A stretch of DNA of 64,000 nucleotides from Breviolum minutum Mf 1.05b.01 (lineage: Eukaryota; Sar; Dinophyceae; Suessiales; Symbiodiniaceae): contig DF239044.1 of NCBI GenBank assembly GCA_000507305.1, forward strand, positions 112,001-176,000, written 5' to 3'. Each line of letters opens with the position of its first letter. Position 1 is the first letter of the stretch. The position numbers and the translations under genes are program-made. Under the pieces are notes generated by a model. It did no database searches and was not told the DNA's origin. It was given only the letters and a program-made list of their open reading frames with translations. Positions 9,309 through 20,096 of the stretch are shown piece by piece.

Positions 9309-10615
9309 CCCTTTTGATTTTCTGGGGGATCGTCCCCGTTCTGGTTGAGGTTGGGTGACATTCGCGATTTTTTCTCCAGGTCGTTCATGGCACGAATGTA
9401 GCCTGCCACTACCTCCAATTGCTGCGGTTCCCCGCCAAAGCGGGGTTTCTCCACTGGATCTTGTAGGTGAAGTAGGTGCCAGGCTACCCGCCAGTCGCCC
9501 TGGTCGAGCGAGCATTGATGAATGGCACGAAGGATCTGGGTCATCTGCAAACCCGCCCGGTCTGTATGACCGGCCAATTGAAGCTGCAGGGTGTCGGATA
9601 TCGCATAGTGCAGGCGTTGCAATGTCCGATGCTTGCCCCAAGAAATGCGTTTCGTGAAATCCGTCAACAAATAAGGTGTGTCTCGGGAGACCCCGAGAAC
9701 TGCCTCCACCTCCTTTATGTATCGCCTTATGTGGCGTTTTGGATTTTTCTGCATCTCCCTTTTCTCTTTGCGATAGGCTTTCAAAGCCTTTCCCGCTCCC
9801 CGCAGTCGTTCTCGATTGTCTGCAGATGAGTCCTCCTCGCTGCCGGCTGAATCTGAAGTGTCCTTCTCCTCGGTCTTGACACTCTTCTTCGATTTGTCTT
9901 GTAGCAGTTTTAGCATCTCCATTTGCAAAAGGGTGTTGAGTTGGTCTCCACCCAAACTCTTGCCTCCCGAGCTTGCACTTGCCAGAAGACTCTGCTGAAG
10001 CAATGTCTCCACCACGGACTCCTTCTTGTTCACAGACTTCTCTTTTGAACTGTCCAGCATGGGATATCTTGACTTGCTGGGCTTGCTCGAGCTGCTGCCT
10101 TTTCCGAGCACGTCTGAGCCGAAACCCCCACCTCGCAGATTGCTTTTCGCACGACTCAGCAACTTCAGTAGGCCATCTTCGTCCTGACTGTCGCCACTGT
10201 CCCCGTCGCCACTGCTGCTGTCTGTGAGGTCTATGTCCGGTTGCAGTGTTGTCCGAACTTTTCTGCTTCTCTCCCTTGCGTCCTCTGACGCCGTGGCATA
10301 TTGCAGTTCGTCCGAACTCGAGTGCACCAGCTCCCTTGCTCTCTTGATGATCACCTCCGCCTCGACCTCCAAGGCGCGGTGCCGCTGGTCGCATGACTGT
10401 CTTGCTTGAGCTGCTTTGCCCTCAACCAAAATGAATTTCTCGCCTGATAGTTCAAAAAAGCTGAGATCCTGCCACCTATCAGCTAACTCCGCTCCAGCCA
10501 CACGCACTGCGAACACTATCTTGTTCTCTTCTTTGTTCACTGAAACCACTACGGCCTGCCGCCAGGTTGGTGTGAATCCTTCCACCGTGATGTAGACAAG
10601 ATCACCACGTCTCAT
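9254..10615 (-). CDS. Gag-like ORF2, retroelement 1
   Basis: A GTG at 10621 extends the frame, but the first ATG is at 10615, where it overlaps the upstream stop as ATGA. About 453 residues. The N-terminal ~70 residues (GDLVYITVEGFTPTW and on) look like a small beta-barrel. Then comes a Ser/Asp/Glu-rich linker, then from about residue 300 an alpha-helical part with RAIHQCSLDQGDWRVAWHLL, as in gag-type capsid proteins. The tail is basic (KGGKGKGKKKK) and could bind nucleic acid. No CCHC knuckle is seen. The slippery heptamers lie inside the basic tail, 40-52 nt before the stop at 9254. Confidence 0.65.
   Translation of the reverse strand: MRRGDLVYITVEGFTPTWRQAVVVSVNKEENKIVFAVRVAGAELADRWQDLSFFELSGEKFILVEGKAAQARQSCDQRHRALEVEAEVIIKRARELVHSSSDELQYATASEDARERSRKVRTTLQPDIDLTDSSSGDGDSGDSQDEDGLLKLLSRAKSNLRGGGFGSDVLGKGSSSSKPSKSRYPMLDSSKEKSVNKKESVVETLLQQSLLASASSGGKSLGGDQLNTLLQMEMLKLLQDKSKKSVKTEEKDTSDSAGSEEDSSADNRERLRGAGKALKAYRKEKREMQKNPKRHIRRYIKEVEAVLGVSRDTPYLLTDFTKRISWGKHRTLQRLHYAISDTLQLQLAGHTDRAGLQMTQILRAIHQCSLDQGDWRVAWHLLHLQDPVEKPRFGGEPQQLEVVAGYIRAMNDLEKKSRMSPNLNQNGDDPPENQKGGKGKGKKKKAEAENLEG
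9296..9308 (-). promoter_or_regulatory. Tandem -1 frameshift heptamers between gag and pol
   Basis: In the gag frame the codons read GGG GGA AAG GGA AAA GGA. This gives two X XXY YYZ heptamers in correct phase: G GGA AAG (9308-9302) and G GGA AAA (9302-9296). The downstream pol frame is exactly -1 relative to gag. Heptamers of this form are the known slip sites of many retroviruses and retroelements. No downstream pseudoknot was worked out. Confidence 0.65.
10612..10615 (-). promoter_or_regulatory. ATGA stop-start overlap of ORF1 and ORF2
   Basis: The TGA of ORF1 (10614-10612) overlaps the ATG of the gag-like ORF (10615-10613). Such overlaps permit termination-reinitiation, giving the second protein without its own cap-proximal start. 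Element 2 has the analogous TGATG at 39072-39076. Confidence 0.6.
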
Positions 10616-11130
10616 CCCCACCAGTAGACAACTTCTGCTCTTGAATCGTCTACCCTGTGCCTTCTCGACTCAGCCAGAAAGACCACACGACCCGTGCGGA
10701 GGCTCTCAACTCGTCTGAATCTGATGCCTTCAAAAATGCCCCCGTTTGCAGCTAAAATTGCCTCGTAAGCTCTGGTGTCACGACCAGTGTGCAAACCAGG
10801 AAAAATCAAAGGCCCACGATAATTTGGAACCACCCACACCACGTACACCCGATGACCTGCACCACTCGGTCCTTGAAAACGCAAATTGAGGTTCCTATCC
10901 AGATCAGCCAATGTCTGACCGTTGGGAATAGCCAGAATGCAACCCCGTGTCACGCCAGGTGTCAACTCCACTGATGGCAATTCCCCTCTCTGTCTAGGTC
11001 CAATTTGAAGATTTCTATCAGGTGTATGTTGTGGTGGTGGATCACTGATTGACAACCGTTCAAAGGATTCTTCTAGGCCCTCTTCAGCAGTTTCGTAACC
11101 CGGGTCCACTTCAGGGTCAGGTTCGGCCAT
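10612..11130 (-). CDS. Retroelement 1 ORF1, unknown (172 aa)
   Basis: Starts at ATG 11130. The N-terminal 45 residues are acidic and Pro-rich (MAEPDPEVDPGYETAEEGLE). The rest has alternating hydrophobic beta-type stretches such as GAGHRVYVVWVVPNY and TGRVVFLAESRRHRV. No membrane segment or known family is recognised. Position and the ATGA overlap suggest an accessory or capsid-related protein made from the same RNA as gag. Confidence 0.6.
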   Translation of the reverse strand: MAEPDPEVDPGYETAEEGLEESFERLSISDPPPQHTPDRNLQIGPRQRGELPSVELTPGVTRGCILAIPNGQTLADLDRNLNLRFQGPSGAGHRVYVVWVVPNYRGPLIFPGLHTGRDTRAYEAILAANGGIFEGIRFRRVESLRTGRVVFLAESRRHRVDDSRAEVVYWWG

Positions 11131-11190
11131 GCAAACTAACTTACCTCCACTTTGAGCCTGCAGCCACAGGATCCGACATTAGGTCATATA

Positions 11191-11195
11191 NNNNN

Positions 11196-11229
<34 letters not shown>
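11191..11229. repeat. N gap and (TA)n microsatellite
   Basis: Five Ns (11191-11195) are followed by a TA dinucleotide run to 11229. The gap lies at the presumed 5' edge of retroelement 1, so its terminal sequence may be missing here. Confidence 0.9.
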
Positions 11230-11231
<2 letters not shown>

Positions 11232-12680
11232 TCTGACCCAGCAACCAACACTCTAATCGTTTTTCTTTCCTGCGCTAAGCTAAATTTGAGACTTCCTCAA
11301 TCTTGATATTAAACAAGTTGGATTCCCATTTCTGCTTGAGACTTCAAGTTTCATGGACAGACCAGTCGGTGCAAAGAATCTTACACACAAAAAAAAACTA
11401 ACAGCAAAAGCCCATGAATTTGGTGGACGTTGGGGTTGAGCCGCTACGTTTCAATTCAAGGAAATTGAGGGCGTAACTAGATGCTCACAATTCACTTTCT
11501 AAAGGAGTCCTGGAGACTTGCGTGGCCAAAACTTTTCTGACAGGAAATCCTTCTATGGCTCAATCATAAAGTCCATCGCAATTTTCCCCTGATGATGAAC
11601 ACCTTACAATTTCACCCAATAAAAGTGTTTGAAACTTAAGAAAGTTTCAACAAATGTGTATAATTACAGCATACAATCAACACAATCATCCACATTGCTT
11701 GGGAAAATCTAGAAAATCACAGTGCTAGCTATTAGATCTCAACCCAAGACACACATCTCCACCGTTGGATAAGGCGGTCTGCAGTACATATTCCTCTGCA
11801 CCCGTTGTATCCTCCAGGCGACTTATGGGGATTTGTGGGTTTGGACCCGAGGAAAGATTTATATTCAAAGTAGATACATGTTCATGAGAACATACATGTT
11901 ACATATATACATACATAAATCTACTGTATATATACATGAATTTCCATGACTAAATATATGTGATACTAGATGCACCATGAAGAAAGCTTTGATATGAATA
12001 TGCAAATATTGACACTATATCACATTGATATTATGAAACAAACGGTCAATTGCTGATTTTGTACATGCTGACATTTGTGTTCAGGTCTTGAAATCAGCAG
12101 GGATTCTAGAGACCCCTTTCCTTGAAGGATCAGCTCAGCAGCCCCCGTAAAATGAAATGGCAAAACATATTATGACCACCACCAGTACCTACGCCATCAC
12201 CAACACCAATGCAAGATACACCAGGACCATCACAAGAAGAAGAAAAAGAAGAAAACAGAAACACACACACACACACACACACACGACGCTAAATCAGTCT
12301 CAGTGGTACAGTATGTAGTGCATCAGCGTCAATTCAAATGTCTGCAGTATCTTTGTAAGTACGCAAACGTCGCCTGAAATGCATGTTGCACAGGTGCTGG
12401 CAATGACGCCATTCCCATGGCTGCATAATTGAGACAGGCATTGAGACAGGCATGTATGGCATCCAAAGCTGCAAAGTTTATTGCATCAAATGTATATGTG
12501 ACATGTATGGCCCAGTACGGCACTGATTGTTGTACATCAATCAAAGACTGTATATTGATGTACATAGTCCAATTCTACGGTCAAACTGGAACGTTCAAGG
12601 CTGACATGAATAAAGATAGATGGTGGAAAGTGCAGTATATGTTGGCAGAGATACTAGTGATGCTGATGATGATGCTGTTT

Positions 12681-12724
<44 letters not shown>

Positions 12725-13290
12725 AATGATGAAACGGAAAACATGAAAAACATGATAAACATATAAACATTATATACAATATGATGCCGGTACCAGTGAA
12801 GTATGAAGTGTCTGCGTTTTTTTAGTAAATGACATTGAGCATAAAGTCTTACGTCATATCTTCAGGTTGTCTCCAGTTGGAAGCATTGGGATACATTTCG
12901 AAGACGTTGGCGTCTCAGTTCATCTCGAAGATGAACAATTCTGAGCCACAGATAGCCACAGGGCATTCAAGCGGGAGTCTCCAAAAGGAAACCTTTCAAA
13001 TCTTAAAAAAAGGTTCAAGCTTCGACGTCACTGATGGACACAAATTCTGCACAACCCAAAATGTATGAAACCGTGAATTATGGAGATAAACTATGCCAAC
13101 CTCTCAATTGGTGCAAGATTTTGTCCAAATCAATGTGTACCTCCCCCTGATTCTTTTGAAAGGACCTAGGATTCGTAGTTTGGGAGCGCAAATTTGGGAC
13201 CTATTCCAATAATTCCAAGGCACGAAATTTCGTCACTAATTCTTGGGCCGCCTTATAGATTAGCTTCATGTTTCATCCTGCTTGTCCGCA
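11230..13290. other. No gene recognised; microsatellites
   Basis: AT-rich sequence with a (CA)n run at about 12263-12284 and a GAT/ATG run at 12654-12735. Small open frames around 12330-12570 lack motifs and splice context. Confidence 0.5.
12654..12735. repeat. (ATG)n microsatellite
   Basis: An imperfect ATG/GAT trinucleotide run, purest at about 12680-12722. The poly-Met reading on the plus strand is a by-product. Confidence 0.9.
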
Positions 13291-13292
13291 CC

Positions 13293-13505
13293 TCATCTCT
13301 TCCAAAATGCTTGTGACCCTGTCATGATGGATTCCAGGGCACAACATCCCTCCCCACCGTTCCCAAGCAACTGTGTGCTGGCACGATCAATAACATTTGA
13401 CGAGCCCAAAGCGCACCCAATGCCATCTGCAGCAACAACCCCCGGGGTGGCAAAGGAGTCTTCTGCGGGGCCAACAGAACTTTGGCAAACAAAGTTGGAC
13501 AACAA
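13293..13505 (-). CDS. Candidate exon, PP2C/PTC7-like metal-site pattern
   Basis: GC-richer minus frame ending at a stop at 13293. It contains AEDSFATPGVVAADGIG, whose ED and DG pair spaced by about ten residues resembles the metal-binding core of PP2C-family phosphatases (the PTC7 type has GEDA...VADGVGG). A downstream donor candidate is GGGAACG/GTGGGG. Only this fragment matches, the other catalytic aspartates are not found nearby, and another minus frame is also open here. The phosphatase link is therefore a weak inference. Confidence 0.3.
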   Translation of the reverse strand: MLSNFVCQSSVGPAEDSFATPGVVAADGIGCALGSSNVIDRASTQLLGNGGEGCCALESIMTGSQAFWKR

Positions 13506-13529
13506 TAACAGTTCACCAATCTAAAGTGT

Positions 13530-15815
13530 TCTTTAAAGGTTGCCCGCCTTTTTTTGACCAGGTCCTGAAATTTTGCCTACTGGAGTTGTTCACCGTTGTG
13601 TTTCGATCAAGGATCAAATAGAGAAGAATAGTGCGGAAATCTGTTGTTCATGGAAAAGGCAAGGTTTAATACCCTGCCATTGGCACCCTCCAACAATCAC
13701 GGCAAACAAGGGATAAGCAGGTTTGCAAGGGAAGTTTCATCGCCCGTTGTTATGAAGGTCAAGGCTGATTTGGTGGTGGGTAATCGCCAATTCCCAAAAA
13801 ATACACTCAGCTCTTAGGGCTCCAGGCCAAAACGAAGAACAGCATACTGCAGAATGTCACACGCCTTAGGGGTAAAAAAAACATAGCTTTTTTCGGAACT
13901 TCATACTAAATATATAGATCATATGGGGGAACTGTATGTGTGTACAGCTATGGTATGAAAATGATGACATGTACTGAGCAAAAACTATATGAATATCAAT
14001 CTTGGAATGTGATAGATGTACACTATCTCGATTAATTACTTTGCAGTTGTGTCTTCAGGGAGCACAACAAACAATCTCACAGTGTCAATAAAACCATCCA
14101 TATAGTGAGATCTGTGCAGACTCCGACCTCTTCTTCCATCTACATGCCTACTTTACACATGAATATCATGGTGTATTCTTCTTGTAAGCTGCACTATAAC
14201 AAGTCTATATGTACATATGCAAAAAGAATGTCGCAATATGGTTGCGTGTCTTTGTCAATCTATGTACATGTGTCACGCCAATGAAATGGCGTAAGCAAAC
14301 GCCAGTCCCTCAGGCTATGTAACGACATTGTGTAGCACAAAGCTTGCAAAACTCCTCATGTCAGCCCCATCTCGTTGTTCTGTTTTATTACCTGTCTGTC
14401 TGTTCTCCTGTAATTTTATCTTATTTCTTCGTGTTGATGTCAGGAGCCATGTGTTTGTTTTGCATGTGTGTGTGTGTGTCACTATTCTTTTTTACTGGAG
14501 AGTAACTGTCATAGAAGAGTCAGGTTCACTTGAAAAAGAACAAAAAGACACAACAAAAAGCAATCACAGCATCCGTGGTGATTTCTGTTGGCAGGCACCA
14601 TCGTCCAGTAGCCATCTCTGTAGGCTCCCTACGATGACTGACGATGAAGCCAATCACACCTCAAGGCTGATGGAATAAAAATCCACATTTAGTGGATTAT
14701 TTTTCTAGTGGTTCCTTCTTAATACAAACTATAAATTGTATGCATATTGCATAATAATATGTTACCTTAGTATCATGTTCTATTCTTTCCATCGACTCCG
14801 ATAGAATTTTGCAGTATCCACAATCTCTGCATTTCAAAACAATTTCAACTGGTAAACGTGTATCACACAAATGCAAGCTCCGAAATCTCAACACTTCACC
14901 AGGGATTCGGACCAGATCAAACACAAATTCGGTGAAGGAGCATCCTGAAGCGTTTTTTTTCGTGGAAAGCAGGTGGTGTCAAGGAGGTAACCACTGGATA
15001 TAACTGATTGAAAAAAGCCTACAGAAGTTTATACCCAGAAAAGATGAAGAAAAGTCATAATCAAACGACCAAGCGTTTCATGATCCGAGGTGATCGTAAT
15101 ACTCAATCTATGTCGATCCCGGGTTGCCACCATTAGACTACATATAATGTAAGCATAATCAGTTCTATGATGTACAATTGTACAATTCGTAATTGACCCA
15201 TGTGGCTACCTCTACTTTGCGGAGAAATATTCAGCTCTTGAAAATCGCAGCATGATATCATCAACTCGCTGCTACAGTACCACCTGGGTTTGTTGTTCTT
15301 AGGGGACATCCATACATGGGATGCAACTTAGTATATTCATGTGAATATACATAATATGCAGTATCATATTTACCACCCTTGCCACCAAATATGGACAGCC
15401 TTTTTTGGTTGGGGTTTCTTTCGTCAAATTTCCGAAGGTGTTGTGCTTTTCTCTATGGAATTCATGTTCAAGCAAAGTTGTAGCGGCGCTGTGTTGTACC
15501 AAGTGCAAGGCTTCAAAAATGCTGGACATGTTTCTCGTTGCCCAAAACAATCCAAAACATACCTCCGACATTTAATTTAGCCACAAACCTGATTGCTGAG
15601 CTATGACAAAGCAGTCCGACAGTGATATAATCAGGAAAAATAAGGAAACACTTGGAAGAGACAAGGTCCGGCCAACATAATTACAACAATTCATGAAACT
15701 CGCTGTGACGTGTCTGTATATCGATTTTGCCACAAACTACCAAAAGAGTCTCTCGTTTTTTTTGGGTTCTATATTCCCTCGACGCCAACGCCTCGAGTCG
15801 GTACACCTGCAATGG
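13530..15815. other. No gene recognised
   Basis: About 2.3 kb without supported coding sequence. Short ORFs on both strands (for example 14328-14678 plus) show no motif. There is a short TG run near 14468-14479. Confidence 0.5.
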
Positions 15816-15819
15816 AAAC

Positions 15820-15865
15820 CTAGGCGAGACACCGCTTTCTGTGCGGGTCGCCATGTTGCCATGTG
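15820..15865 (-). CDS. Candidate 46-nt exon
   Basis: Follows the acceptor CACCGTAG (ending 15866) and ends with donor G/GTTTCC. The frame starts in phase 0, matching the end phase of the candidate exon 16033-16153 upstream, and reads HMATWRPAQKAVSRL. Function unknown; support is phase continuity only. Confidence 0.33.
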
Positions 15866-16032
15866 CTACGGTGTTGTGAAGTTAAGACGTGTCCATTAAA
15901 ACAAAGACAGTACAAAGACTGCACAAGCAATTGGGAACCAATTTGGAGGCAGTTTCAAATTCCAAAATACTTAGCATATTCAGATTTTTTTTGCAAAGGA
16001 TTGTTCATTAGTATTGGAAATGTATGACATAC

Positions 16033-16153
16033 TTTCTGTCCTCGGTTTTCTACCCCATCCACGCTGCAATCTAGGAGCTGATCTGCCCGCAAATGCTCCA
16101 AGTCCGCAACTGAAGTGACATGACCAATCCTGGTGGAATTCTGTATTCTTTCG
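16033..16153 (-). CDS. Candidate exon, unknown protein
   Basis: Acceptor CCTTAG (ending 16154) and a strong donor AAA/GTATGT (GT at 16032-16031). The open frame gives about 40 residues, including IGHVTSVADLEHLRADQLLD and VDGVENRGQK. Amphipathic, charged composition is typical of a folded protein. It ends in phase 0 and continues well into 15865-15820. No family is recognised. Confidence 0.45.
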
Positions 16154-16317
16154 CTAAGGTTCATGCCAATTCAAACATGGTGATGCAATGATGAAATCCT
16201 GCGGGTTTTTCTCACCTAGTCAAGGGTACAGAAATCACCCGCTGATAAGAACATGCTAGGGCTCCTTGTGGTCACTTTCACTGATATGATATATGCACTA
16301 ACTAAACTAGTGATATT

Positions 16318-16400
16318 ATGTTGTTGATGGAAGAATATCTTGCACCAATAAAAAAAAAATAAATTACCAGCTACAGGGTTCATACATTCCAGGTGGTGCA
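16318..16400. repeat. Diverged MITE-A fragment
   Basis: Contains GTTGATGGAAGAA, then CTTGCACC, and further right CCAGGTGGTGCA in inverted orientation. These match the ends of the MITE-A copies at 41.8 and 52.2 kb, but with many changes and an internal A-rich insertion. Confidence 0.5.
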
Positions 16401-16707
16401 AAATCACAGCAAAAAGCCAAAACTCTCCGATCGGAGCCACTTGCTCCCACTGCTTTGTTGTGTTTCAAATCAGATCTGTAGCTTTCATCCATGCATTCAA
16501 AATAGAACTCAAATATCACTGACAGCAAGCAATTGATGTCACACATATCACAAACAAGTTTACCCTTCCACTTGTTTCATATCTCAACAAACCTCTTCAC
16601 CTGGTCTGGCCTGGAGTTCTGCTGCAAAATTGGTTAGAGGTAAAGGTACTTCAAACAAAGGTTACTCAAACCATTTACGTCATTACATTCTGTGATTTCA
16701 GATTTAC

Positions 16708-16863
16708 CCCAGTAAATCGTGAGCTGCTCCTGTCTTCAATGCGATAATCTTCTGCCCGTCGTCCGGCCATAAAGTTTCGCAAGTCAATCTCCCAATGCTC
16801 TGCGTAGGGGATCACCATTGACAGTCGCTGTCCCTGCTGCGAAGCATTGACAACTATCACCAG
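16708..16863 (-). CDS. Candidate 156-nt exon, unknown protein
   Basis: Phase 0 at both ends and exactly 52 codons, after acceptor GACTAG (ending 16864) and before donor ACTGGG/GTAAAT. It includes GQRLSMVIPYAEHWEIDLRN and AGRRAEDYRIEDRSSS. A better pyrimidine-rich acceptor (CTTTTCTTCAG) lies just upstream but gives stops, so the 5' boundary is uncertain. Function unknown. Confidence 0.42.
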
Positions 16864-16867
16864 CTAG

Positions 16868-19090
16868 TCTGAGCTGAAGAAAAGGAACAATATACTTCCA
16901 TATTATCAAATCATCCAGTCATCATAAAATCACAAACAAATGACTCCTCATTTGCATCATTCATGGTGTTCATACAATGGATTACTTTCAAACTCAATAT
17001 TTCTTGTTTGATTCACTAAATTTGTATCACAAAGTTGCCCAGCCTCTCGTGGAAACAAAGCCTGCAAGGCATTATTGGCACACCTTAGGCTGGAAAAAAA
17101 ATACAAAACGAGTTCCAAGGATGACACATCCTATGGTTTAATAGTGGCCCACTTGAGGACTGCAGACTCAAGTGGACAATTGATAAATGTGATTCATTGT
17201 AATTCATTGCTAGCTTAACAGGCAGCCTCATCCAGGGGTTTTAAGGATTTAAAGAGCAAGCCGGCCCGATTTTGAATCCACTGGAACTAGGTCCACAAAC
17301 TGGCTGCATTTTGCCAGCCACCTCAGCCACCAGTTTTGGATGTGTTGGGAAGAGGCCAAATAACAAAATCAGATTAAGCACTTTAAGCACCTAAAGTAAG
17401 ACGAACATATACCGAAAATACCGGATATAATATTGACTATCTCAATCTCGAAATATAGAACGATAACGAATGATAGACGATACAGTATGTAGCAACAATA
17501 TCTGTAGTGACATAATCATTGCAGTTTTCAGTTCGTTGTCTTGGATTTTTTCGCTATAGATACTATTTCCCTCTTCAGCTCTGAATATCGCCCCCCCGTA
17601 AGCTCCCGGCCCCGCGTAGAAGCCAGAGTCATGACGACACCTACGGTAACCCCAAGTTTTCCAACAGGAGATTTGTTGGAATGACTTTTGGTCAAGCGGT
17701 GTAGATTTGAATAGGAAATATCGATGGAATGATGGAAATATACAGAACCATCCTTGTTGATTGTTGGTTTTTCAAGCAATTTTTGCAGATACAACCACTT
17801 GGAGCCACATCAATTCAGCATTGTATACATAGTACCATCTTTTTTGAACTGTCTCTGACCTGAACGTTCCACAGTCACTCCCCCTGTTTAGGATCGCTCC
17901 TTGGACTACTATCTGTGGTGGGCGACAAAGGCAGGCCCGCTTCAGTCCTGCTGGTGAAAAAAAGGACCTTGTGTTGCAACATTGGCGAAGCATAAAACAA
18001 TGCGAATTCCACATCATTACTCCGTTGCAGCTGGTGCATGCATGTTATTTATTTGATGTTGCAATATCCCACCAATGAAGGCATGTGGGATGATCGGACT
18101 GTCCATTTACATTGTATGTTATATATATTAATATATATATATGTATATGTTGAACGGTTTGGGATCACCCAGTATCAATTACAAGTGACAGTTTAGCTCA
18201 GAAATCCTTAGCGCCACCTGGTCACTGGAATTAGTGTGGACTTCTCTTTAATACCTAAGCACAACTTGACATCCTTCAAAGAGGTCAATGTCAGGTGCTT
18301 CATCATTCGTGAATTTCATCATATCCGTCGTTCATGAAACTGCCAGCTCCTCCTTTTTTTCCCTCGTTTTCTCTCCTGATGCTTTGCGTCCAAAATTCAG
18401 CAGTCCTTGCAAAGCAAAGGAGTTCTGCCAAACTTCATGCCAGGGTAATCTTGACGCCATCAGCCCTTGTATCCCATTGAGGTGCCCCGGCGGAAGTGAC
18501 GGTCCAGGAGGATCTAAGGATGGTTCAAAGGTGTTTCGGCAAGGATTGTTCTGTGGATGGAAAGGTGTTTCATAATGTGACTGAGTGGCATATCTTGGAA
18601 ACTGGACCAACCACAATAACACTGGGCAAAATCTTCTGTTCAGTCTTATGAAGGGCACCCAACTGAACCCGAACTATAGACTGTTAGTGCGTGGGTTCAG
18701 GACTCAAATCATGTACCAGCACATCCAACAACGCTGTTCAAAATGGACATTCATCTTCCATCTTCCGACTTCTAGTGTTTCAGTTGCGAGAAGGAGGGAG
18801 GGTGCCACATATCACAAATGTGAGATAGAAAAATAGTACAGCAAAATCGAACTTAAAGGCTTTATATGGTTTTGTAGTTTCATATTGAACAAATCAAAGT
18901 GAAACCCACCCAAGTGGAGCAAACTTTAAGTATCAAGTAAAAAGCAAGGCTTCAGCCCAGTCATCAACTGCGATGCCGGACGTTCCAAGCACAGGCGTCG
19001 AAAGGCGTAGTACTGGTCCACAAGCGTGGAAGAAAACGCTCACGTTTTTGTTGGCGAAACAATACCAAGGGAGTGGGGTGGTCGCAACTC
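16868..19090. other. Mostly noncoding; weak coding islands
   Basis: Open minus-strand islands at about 17575-17640, 17890-17960 and 18332-18510 are GC-richer. The last ends at a stop and reads LNFGRKASGEKTREKKEELA at its C-terminus, so it may be a terminal exon. Boundaries are not clear enough to list them separately. Confidence 0.35.
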
Positions 19091-19092
19091 AC

Positions 19093-19153
19093 GCAACCAA
19101 GTATACATGGATGTAAAAGTTTGAATGTATTGGGTTTCCTTCAACATCGTCTC
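19093..19153 (-). CDS. Candidate exon
   Basis: Minus open stretch ending at donor GGTTGC/GTGAGT (GT at 19092-19091). It reads TMLKETQYIQTFTSMYTWL in phase 0 if the acceptor is the GCGAG just upstream. The acceptor choice is uncertain. Confidence 0.3.
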
Positions 19154-19213
19154 GCTAAAGTGTCTCCCAGATGAAGTTGGATCTTGGTAGGAACACACAC
19201 TACTATTACTTAC

Positions 19214-19372
19214 CATACGAGAACCTGACCGTCCTACAACTCCAACAGGAAATTGGGGAACACCATTCGCATAAAGCATAAGAACGGATGTGATCTTCTC
19301 GCAAGTTTTTTCCCATGATTTGGGTACCATCCAATGAATCAAGGAATCACACCTGTTGTTTCCCCTCAGCAT
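19214..19372 (-). CDS. Candidate 159-nt exon, possibly first exon
   Basis: Open from ATG at 19372 through 53 codons to a consensus donor CGTATG/GTAAGT (GT at 19213-19212). Includes KTCEKITSVLMLYANGVPQF and VGVVGRSGSRM. It could be an initial exon starting at this ATG, or an internal exon with an unseen acceptor. No family is recognised. The sequence around the ATG, read on the plus strand, contains the spliced-leader-like 13-mer described in the findings. Confidence 0.45.
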
Positions 19373-20096
19373 TTTGGCTCAATTGGAAAATACCAGCCCA
19401 AAACAAGTTTCGATACTGCAACTGCAGCAATACTGAAGAGAACCAGCTATGGCTATGAAAACTCAAACTGCAACAGGTGGGATAGTCTCATGGTGCAAGC
19501 ATGCAAGAGTGAATCAACATAGTTACATCAAACATATATGCTGAAGCAGAACCAATAGAAGCAAACACGTCCATTCAGCAACATCGCAGCGTCAAACGCA
19601 CCTTCGCAACATAGTCATTGATGCAAACCTCATGGGCTTCAAGATGGGCTTCAAGATGGGCATCAACAAACTGCTGTCTATAGATCTTTACAGTGTGCCT
19701 TAGGAATACTACTATGATCTACTATGGTTGTTGCGGGTGAATATTCAGAATGGGAGTTGTAGATGATGACCTTCAAAAAATCATCTACATGTCAATCAAT
19801 AGGACAGATTTGTTTCTGCCTCTGCAATGACCCGTGGCCTCAATCTGCAACCATAGGGTGAAAACACTGGGCTTCTTTTGATGCATATCTGCCGAATAAG
19901 TTGTTGTAGAGTATATAACAAAGTACTGACATATTGGAATGACATATTGTGCAAATTTGCATGTACACGCGTGCAGATGCATGAGGAATTAAGGAACATC
20001 CATCCTGTTATTCAGTACATCTACTTTCGATATGTCATTTGTCTCAACATGCATGTCCTATAAGTAGATAGAAATACGGACCTCCACTTGCATGAC

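Larger units (their letters stand above)
3640..11190 (-). mobile_element. Retroelement 1: DIRS-like with C5-methyltransferase
   Basis: Read on the minus strand, the order is ORF1 (10612-11130), gag-like ORF2 (9254-10615), RT-RNase H, C5-methyltransferase (5589-6449), tyrosine recombinase (4241-5384, frameshifted) and a membrane ORF (3685-4311). RT plus tyrosine recombinase without an integrase is the hallmark of DIRS-order retrotransposons. No long terminal repeats were seen by eye. Classical DIRS elements carry an adenine (Dam-like) methylase, whereas the domain here has cytosine-methylase motifs. The boundaries are approximate: the left one lies after the last ORF and the right one is the N gap at 11191. 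The copy carries frameshifts and an internal duplication, so it is probably not active as assembled. Confidence 0.85.

Noticed and set aside
3600..11250. Long terminal repeats or integrase of a Gypsy/Copia element
   Set aside because: No repeat pair found at the ends and no DDE integrase motif; the tyrosine recombinase explains integration.
19620..19670. Short GGGCTTCAAGAT tandem repeat as a functional array
   Set aside because: Only about three copies, without spacer structure; not a CRISPR or satellite array.
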